Assembly (NCBI RefSeq): GCF_024323335.1
Contig: NC_066585.1
Coordinates: forward strand, 344,167,846 to 344,231,845
Length of the DNA stretch: 64,000 nt
Reading direction: 5' to 3'
DNA from: Lathyrus oleraceus
Taxonomy: Eukaryota > Streptophyta > Magnoliopsida > Fabales > Fabaceae
The position numbers were made by a program, and so were the translations under genes. Under the pieces are notes generated by a model. That model was not told the DNA's origin and did no database searches. It saw nothing but the letters and a program-made list of their open reading frames with translations. Shown one piece after another: positions 57,817 through 64,000 of the stretch (its first letter is position 1; each line of letters begins with the position of its first letter).

Positions 57817-59091
57817 TTAGGAGGAGTATTTCTTGACTGCATCTGCATTCACAGGACGAGTGAACTCTTCACTATCCATAGTTGTAAGAATCAAAGTACC
57901 GCCTAAAAAGGCTCTCTTAACAACATATGGGCCTTCATAATCAGGAGTCCATTTCCCCCTAGAATCTATTTTGAAAGATAGAACCTTCTTAAGAACAAGG
58001 TCCCCTTCTCTGAACACACGAGGTCTGACCTTCTTATCAAAAGATTTCTTCATTCTCTGCTGATATAACTGACCATGACACATGGCAGTCAATCTCTTCT
58101 CTTCAATTAAATCCAAATGGTCATATCTGGTCTGACACCATTCATTCAGCTTCTGTCAACTTGGCTTCCATCAGCACACGTAGTGATGGGATCTCAACCT
58201 CTACCGGGAGCACAACTTCCATACCATAAACAAGTGAGAAAGGGGTTTCCCCTGTTGAAGTGCGGATGGATGTACGATACCCATGCAAAGCAAATGGTAG
58301 CATCTCATGCCAATCTTTGTACGTCACAACCATCTTCTGGATGATCTTCTTGATGTTCTTATTTGCAGCTTCAACAACCCCATTCATCTTAGGTCTGTAG
58401 GGAGAAGAATTATGATGTGCAATGTTGAAGTCTTTACAAAGAGCTTCCACCATATTGTTGTTCATGTTTGATCCATTATCAGTAATGATCTTACTTGGCA
58501 CACCATATTGGCATATAATCCGATTCTTGATAATCCTCACAATAACTTGCTTGGTTACATTCACATACGATGTCGCTTCAACCCATTTTGTGAAGTAGTC
58601 AATTGCCACAAAACTGAAAGGATGTCCATTCGACGCTTTAGGCTCAATCATGCCAATCATAACAATCCCCCACATGGAGAAAGGCCATGGAGAGGAAATG
58701 ACGTTCAACAGTGTCGGAGGAACATGAATTTTATCTGCATATATTTGACACTTGTGGCATTTCATCACAAATTTGCAAAAGTCAGATTCCATTGTCCATT
58801 GGAATGAGTACCAAAGGAACCTTCATGGACTTCAGTCATCAATAGGTCTGCTTCGTGTCTATCCATGTATCTGAGCAGAACCATATCAAAGTTTCTCTTG
58901 TTAAGTACATCACCATTCAGGTAAAAATTCCCGGCTAATCTTCTCAAAGTCTTGTTATCTTTCAAAGATGCCCCATGTGGGTAAATCTGTCTTTGGAGAA
59001 AACATTTGATATCAAAATACCACGGCTTCTCATCTTTAACCTCTTCAATAACAAACACATGAGCTGGCCTATCAAGACGCATCATAGTCAA
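57817..59091 (-). pseudogene. Integrase, element D, broken
   Basis: The N-terminal part is in 59091-58765 (VHEGSFGTHSNG) with a frame change and deletion before KCHKCQIYADKI in 58792-58142. In the core, the expected WGIDM reads WGIVM: the first catalytic Asp is Val (codon at 58661-58663). The second (TDNGSN) and Glu (NGVVEAANKN) are present. The C-terminal part 58116-57817 includes RVFREGDLVLKKVL and YEGPYVVKRAF. Comparison with B shows complementary lesions: B keeps all three acids but has stops. Confidence 0.9.
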
Positions 59092-59640
59092 ATTGGGAAT
59101 TTCATTCTAAAACTTCACCACAATCATTGAAACCAACGTTGCAAGAGCATCTGCCATCCGGTTCTCATCTCGAGGGATATGATGAAACTCAACCTTTGTA
59201 AATAAAGTTGAAATCCTCCTCGCATAATCTCTACATTGTATCAAACCGGGTTGATTTGTCTCCCATTCACCTTTGATCTGATTCACAACCAAAGTTGAAT
59301 CTCCATAGACGTCAAAATACTTGATTTTGAGATCAATGGCCTATTCAAGCCCCATAATGCAAGCTTCATACTCAACCATGTTGTTTATGCACTTGAAAGT
59401 TAATCTAGCTGTAAACGGAAAATGCGTGCCTTGAGGAGTAATGATTACTGCCTCAATGCCATTACCATATTGATTAACACCTCCATCAAATACCATGCCC
59501 CAACGGGAACCAGGCTCTGGCCCTTCTTCAAGCAATGGCTCATCACAATCTTTCATTTTCAAGTACAAAATCTCTTCATCAGGAAAATCGTATTGTACTG
59601 ATTGATAATCTTCAATAGGTTGGTGAGCCAAATGGTCAGC
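59092..59640 (-). pseudogene. Second (archaeal-type) RNase H, element D
   Basis: Residues after LADHLAHQPIEDY lead to GMVFDGGVNQYGNGI (first acid), NNMVEYEACIMGLE (Glu), then a TAG near 59341, then VYGDSTLVVNQIKGEWE (Asp) and IPRDENRMADALATL. The set is typical of the extra RNase H described in Tat-lineage elements, following the normal gypsy RNase H. Only the stop disrupts it, which makes this the better copy of the domain in the window. Confidence 0.8.
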
Positions 59641-61236
59641 CAAGACACTACTGTTGATTTCTTTTTGAGATCGGTATTCAATATCATACTCTAATAACAA
59701 CATCTGCCAATGGGCAATCCTCCCAGTTAGAGCATGCTTCTCAAAAATATACTTGATTGGATCCATTCTAAATATCAACCAAGTGGTATGATTTAACATA
59801 TATTGACGCAGACGCTTAGCAGCCCAAGCCAATGCGCAACAAGTATTCTCAAGCATAGAGTACCGAGTCTCACAAACGGTGAACTTCTTACTGAGGTAGT
59901 AAATTGCATATTCTTTCTTTCCTGTTTCTGCTTGCTGACCAAGAACACAACCCATACTTTCATCAAGCACGGTCAAATACATGATCAATGGTCTTCCTTC
60001 CACAGGCGAAGACAGAATCGGAGGCTCAAGCAGATACTCTTTAATACTATCAAAAGCTTTCTGGCAGTCTTTGGTCCAATCACAAGACTGATCTTTCCGA
60101 AGAAGCTTGAATATAGGAGCACATGTGGCAGTCATATGTGAAATGAATCTTGAGATATAATTCAAGCGTCCGAGAAAACCTCTGACTTGCTTCTCAGTTT
60201 TGGGCGCAGGCATCTCTGTTATTGCTTTGACCTTGGCAGGATCAACTTCAATACCCTTCTCGCTGTCAATAAAGCCCAACAACTTACCAGAACGAACACT
60301 AAGCGCACACTTATTGGGATTCAAGCGGAGTTTGTACTTCCTCAAACACTGGAATAACTTCAATAAATGCTTAACATGTTCCTCTTTATCAATGGATTTG
60401 GCAATCATATCATCAACATAGACTTTGATCTCTTTATGCATCATATCATGAAAAAGAGTAGTCATTGCCCTCTGGTAAGTTGCACCAGCATTCTTTAGAC
60501 CGAAAGGCATCACTTATAACAAAATGTTCCCTAGGGTGTAATGAATATGGCCTTTTCCATATCTTCGGGTGCCATCTTGATTTGATTATATCTGGAAAAT
60601 TTGTCCATAAACGAAAAGACTTTGAACTTAGCTGTATTGTCTACCAACATATCAATGTGTGGCAGAGGGAAATCATCTTTCGAACTAGCTTTATTCAAAT
60701 CTCTATAGTCGACACACATACAGACTTTTCCATCCTTCTTCGGAACAAGTACAGTATTATCCACCCATTGCGAATACTTAGCGGTAACAAGGAAACCGAC
60801 ATCAATATGCTTCTGCACTTCCTCTTTGATCTTCACTGCCATATCAGGATGAGTTCTCCTCAACTTCTGCTTGAATGACCGGAATTCTAGCTTCAACGAT
60901 AATATATGCTCCCCAATCTCAGAATCCAAACTAGGCATGTCTTGATAGGACCAAGCAAACACATCTGAATACTCTCAGAGAAGATCAATCAAACCCTTTT
61001 TAACCTCTGGTCACAGTCGAGACCCAATCGTGACTTCCTTCACATCATCTTCGGAACCCAAGTTGATTAGCTCAATCTGCTCTTCAAATGGCTGAATGTC
61101 TTTTTCCTTGTGCTCAAGTAGACGAGACAGTTCATTAGATATTTCTATATCACTTTCTTCCTCAACCTCAAACACAAGGAATTCAAAATTTGGTGAAGGA
61201 GTACGATCATTGTATTCAATGGGTTTAGAGACCAAC
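59641..61236 (-). pseudogene. Reverse transcriptase and RNase H, element D, broken
   Basis: The second exon opens after the intron with an acidic linker (61236-61011). Stops near 61011 and 60976 precede FAWSYQDMPSLDSEI. RT motifs are VCMCVDYRDLNKASSKDDF, FMDKFSRYNQIKMAPED, a TAG at 60531 with a nearby frameshift, MPFGLKNAGATYQRAMTT and an intact VYVDDMIAKS box. RNase H has VLDESMGCVLGQQ and LSKKFTVCETRYSMLEN. The YVDD is kept here but lost in element B. Confidence 0.9.
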
Positions 61237-61496
61237 CTGTACAATAATTTGATATTTTGATTTTAGATAAGTGAATTGGTGACCAAATATTATGCAGATG
61301 GACAAATTATATTTACTGATTTATGTTTTCTGTGATTACCATTTTCAGAAAAGCAAAAAGTAAAACTAAAACATCATAGATGTGGATAAATAGAATTAAA
61401 TTTTATTGATGATTACATTTGAAAATGCCCAAACAATGTTCACTTCTCCCTTACGCATAGGAGAAGGATTTTCAAAAAACAAATAAAAGCAATTAC
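61237..61496 (-). other. Intron of Ogre-type element D
   Basis: 260 bp on the minus strand, beginning GTAATTGC and ending TTGTACAG. It is similar along its length to the intron of B, with the same donor context (TCTAA before GT) and acceptor context (GTTG after AG). The exon codon two positions before the donor is a TAA here, where B has CGC. Confidence 0.85.
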
Positions 61497-62440
61497 TTAG
61501 ATTAATGCACAATAATAGGAACATCAACAGCAGTCCAATTGTCGCAAGCTTTTCCATGCATCATAAAATTGGTGCAGTGTTCGTTTTCATCACCCTCAAT
61601 CACATCAGCTAAGTGTTGTTCATTACCATAAATGAACCCTCCGCTACGGAAACTGGGTTGCACATCTTCAGCTCTAACCACATATGAACCTCGTTGGAAA
61701 CCCAAACCAGCTTTGCTCTTGTTGTCAGTGACCTCTACCATCTGTCCCCATTGGTCAGAAATACCATCTTCAATAATCTTCTGAGCGTCTTTGAATGAGG
61801 ACATAGGTGCCCCAACTCTCTTTTCCTCAGTAATAGATAGAGCTTAGAAAGGAGTTCCAATCTCATCCTCAACTTTTATGTAAGAGAAATATGACAGGTG
61901 GCTCACCAACAAAGCCTTCTCCCCACCGACAATAACAAGCTTACCATTCTTGACAACCTTCAGTTTCTGATGCAATGTTGACGTAACTACTCCTGCTTCA
62001 TGTATCCATGGCCTTCCTAACAAGCAGCTATAGGCTGGGTGGATATCCATTACCTTGAAAGTAATTTGGAAATCACTCGGACCTATCTTCACAAGAAGGT
62101 CCACTTCAACAATCACGGTCTTGCGAGAACCATCAAATGCCTTGATGATCATGCCACTATATCTCATCGGAGCTCCTTGATACGATAATCTTGACAAGGT
62201 TTATTTCGGGAGTACATTTAATGAAGAACCGGTGTCAACCAACACATTCGACAGAGCATCCTCCTTGCAGTTCATTGAAATGTGTATAGCCAAGTGGTGA
62301 TTTCTGCCCTCCTTAGGGAGTTCTTCATCGCAAAAGCTAAGATTGTTGCAGGAAGTGATGTTAGCCACAATATGATCGAACTGACCCACTGTAACATCAT
62401 GCTCCACGTAAGCTTGTTCTAAAACGTTTTGCAATGCTTC
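61497..62440 (-). pseudogene. Protease, element D, broken
   Basis: The catalytic VLVDTGSSLNVLPK is intact at the end of the 62770-62201 ORF, followed by a stop at 62198-62200. The frame continues through 62197-61844 (LSRLSYQGAPMRYSG, YSCLLGRPWIHEAG) and, after a stop near 61843, 61804-61502 (QPSFRSGGFIYGNEQH). All pieces are in one frame, interrupted only by stops. Element B has Asn in place of the catalytic Asp. Confidence 0.88.
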
Positions 62441-63260
62441 TCTGTGCGCTTCAGAGTTCATAAGCAGAGACAACACTAAAGTCTTGGAGGGAGTTTGGAG
62501 CCACTGCTCCACCATATTAAATTCTCTCTTTTTGATCAAACGAAGCACCTCATCATCAACGTTAGGCTTCAAACCGCTGGATTCACCATACTGACATCTT
62601 GGAGCATTAACACGATCTACTGCAGGCACTTTAACCTTCTTATTGACTGAACCATCTTCCACATTCTTTGGGAACATCGGCCCAAAAACTCGATTGCTAC
62701 GGGTCACCTTCGTAACATCAGCAATGCTCAACAACAGAAATAGTCGTAGGCAAAGGAACCTCTCGACCATTCTCTAACATTGTAGCATTATACTAATACA
62801 AAACAACCTTATCGGATGCATGTGGGACAGGGCCCGCTAACCGTATAACCAACGACGATACCGATCGATTACTGACATTGTTACTGCTGCTGCTGTCAAA
62901 TTGGATTATTACCCTCTTCGGAGTCTTGAACATGGGAACTATAACATTCACATCGTCACCTAAGTGACGGGACTGAAGAATCTGAATCATACCTTTATCC
63001 ATCAACCTCTGGATGTCCCTCTTCACGACCACACAACCTCGGGGATTGACACTGCAGATTGCACAAGCATCATGGTCATGCTCACAATCACTCACCAAAC
63101 AGATATCCTTGTGCATCGTCACCAAGGACCTTCTAATGAAGCGGACATCAAATACCTTGAACTTCCCAAGACAACCATCTACCATGTGAACATAAGGGTT
63201 ATCATGAGCAGGTAGTGGATTAGAATTTACATTCGGCGCACAGTCCTCAGAGGACATCAT
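62441..63260 (-). pseudogene. Gag-protease linker, element D
   Basis: 63260-62793 holds CEHDHDACAICSVNPRGC and VVKRDIQRLMDKGMI, blocks conserved between gag and protease in Tat elements. 62770 onward holds EVLRLIKKREFNMVEQW and EAHREALQNVLEQAY. A frame change separates them near 62780. The cysteine/histidine cluster could bind metal, but its role is unknown to me. Confidence 0.75.
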
Positions 63261-63997
63261 TCCACTCTTTACCAGATTTTAGACTTCATACTTCAGGGGG
63301 TAGCAATTCTCGATATCATGGCCAGGAGCCCCTTGGTGAAAGGCACAGTGAAGCTCTGGCTTGTACCACCATGGATGGATATAATTCAGCATAAGACATA
63401 GGAATCGGGTCAAAAGAGACCTTCTTCCTCTCAAAGTTTTGTTATTGTTGATGATTGTCGGTGTTATTGTTGTTGTAGGTGTTTGTTCGTTACGTTGGCT
63501 GTTGTTGACGTTGTTTTTGAATTAGTGTTGATTGATTATTATAAAATACCGGAATGACAAAAGATACTTGATGATGGTGTTGACTGGATTGTGGATTCCT
63601 TCTAACATGAGGCCTCCTCTGCCTCCCAACAGATACTACATTGGTCTCGTTCTCTTTCTCCCAACAGATACTTCTTGCTAGACGAAACCTCCTCTTTAGA
63701 AAACCGTCCCTCTTAGACACCTTCTTCTAACCTCATCTCCATATTTACCATTTCGATAAAATCACTAGGGGCAATGGCAATCATGCTCTCATAGTAAAAT
63801 GAGATCAGGGTCTTGAGAAAAATCTTGGTCATCTCATTTTCTTCCAAAGGAGGAGTAATCTGGGTGGAAAGCTCTCTCCACCGCTGAGCATACTCTTTAA
63901 ATATCTCTTTGTCCTTCTGAGACAATGACCTCAACTGGTCCCTATCCGACGCCATATCCACATTATATTTGTATTGTTTCACAAATGCTTCGCCCAA
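63261..63997 (-). pseudogene. Gag, element D, partial
   Basis: The part nearest the right edge (63997-63713) is a plant retrotransposon gag domain: FKEYAQRWRELSTQITPPLEENEM and LKTLISFYYESMI. 63720-63490 continues with the RRPHVRRNPQ linker. A knuckle of form C-X2-H-X5-H-X4-C (CAFHQGAPGHDIENC, 63303-63347) is followed by YPLKYEV and a stop. At least two frameshifts separate the pieces. The N-terminus lies beyond the window. Confidence 0.82.
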
Positions 63998-64000
63998 ATC

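Larger units (their letters stand above)
36838..64000 (-). mobile_element. Element D: Ogre-like retrotransposon (same family as B), partial
   Basis: On the minus strand, gag begins before the right edge, then come protease, intron, RT, RNase H, archaeal-type RNase H, integrase, 3' UTR with minisatellite, PPT (41526-41536) and 3' LTR (36838-41525). It inserted in the integrase of element E. The 5-mer beside the LTR is GTTAT (36833-36837), which should recur beyond the window. Element C is inserted in its 3' UTR. Its 5' LTR and start of gag are outside. Confidence 0.9.

Noticed and set aside
59803..60878. Plus-strand ORFs of 73-137 codons
   Set aside because: Antisense shadows of the RT and RNase H of element D.

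Overview
The window looks like intergenic repeat DNA from a legume with a large genome. The nearest match I recognise is the pea/vetch/lentil tribe Fabeae, because of the Ogre-type Ty3/gypsy elements with LTRs of more than 4 kb, an intron between protease and reverse transcriptase, and a 3' minisatellite. That assignment is inference. I found no host gene, tRNA, rRNA or CRISPR array. Essentially every recognisable coding stretch is a decayed LTR retrotransposon.

Layout. 1-824 is the 3' part of an LTR, possibly chromovirus type. 825-1314 is the 3' end of a long LTR of a group I call X. 1315-10442 is Athila-lineage element A (minus strand), sitting inside element B. 10443-29516 is Ogre-like element B (plus strand), whose 3' LTR (17602-29516) is split by a 7.2-kb solo LTR of group X (19116-26322, minus strand) that carries a 2.6-kb internal tandem duplication. 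29517-29656 is an inverted LTR-start fragment. About 29700-36837 is old Athila-like element E (plus strand), interrupted in its protease by a solo LTR (31826-34494, 5-bp target duplication GACGT) and cut in its integrase by element D. 36838-64000 is element D (minus strand, same family as B, running off the right edge). D carries a complete Athila-lineage element C in its 3' UTR (42603-55900, target duplication CTTTG).

How the parts work. Athila elements A, C and E read gag, zinc knuckle, protease, RT, RNase H, integrase, then (A and C) an extra 3' ORF of the Athila 'ORF-1/env-like' type. Ogre elements B and D read gag, protease, intron, RT, RNase H, a second (archaeal-type) RNase H, integrase, a long 3' UTR with minisatellite, polypurine tract and LTR. 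All five are disabled by stops, frameshifts, deletions and lost catalytic residues.

Most notable: (1) element C carries two diverged tandem copies of the env-like module, the second preceded by an LTR-like palindrome array and TATA box; (2) each Athila element has its own short palindrome type, present both in its LTR and just upstream of an env-like ORF, and in A the arms covary; (3) group-X LTRs contain units of small hairpins whose arms covary; (4) B and D face each other as a very large inverted repeat.
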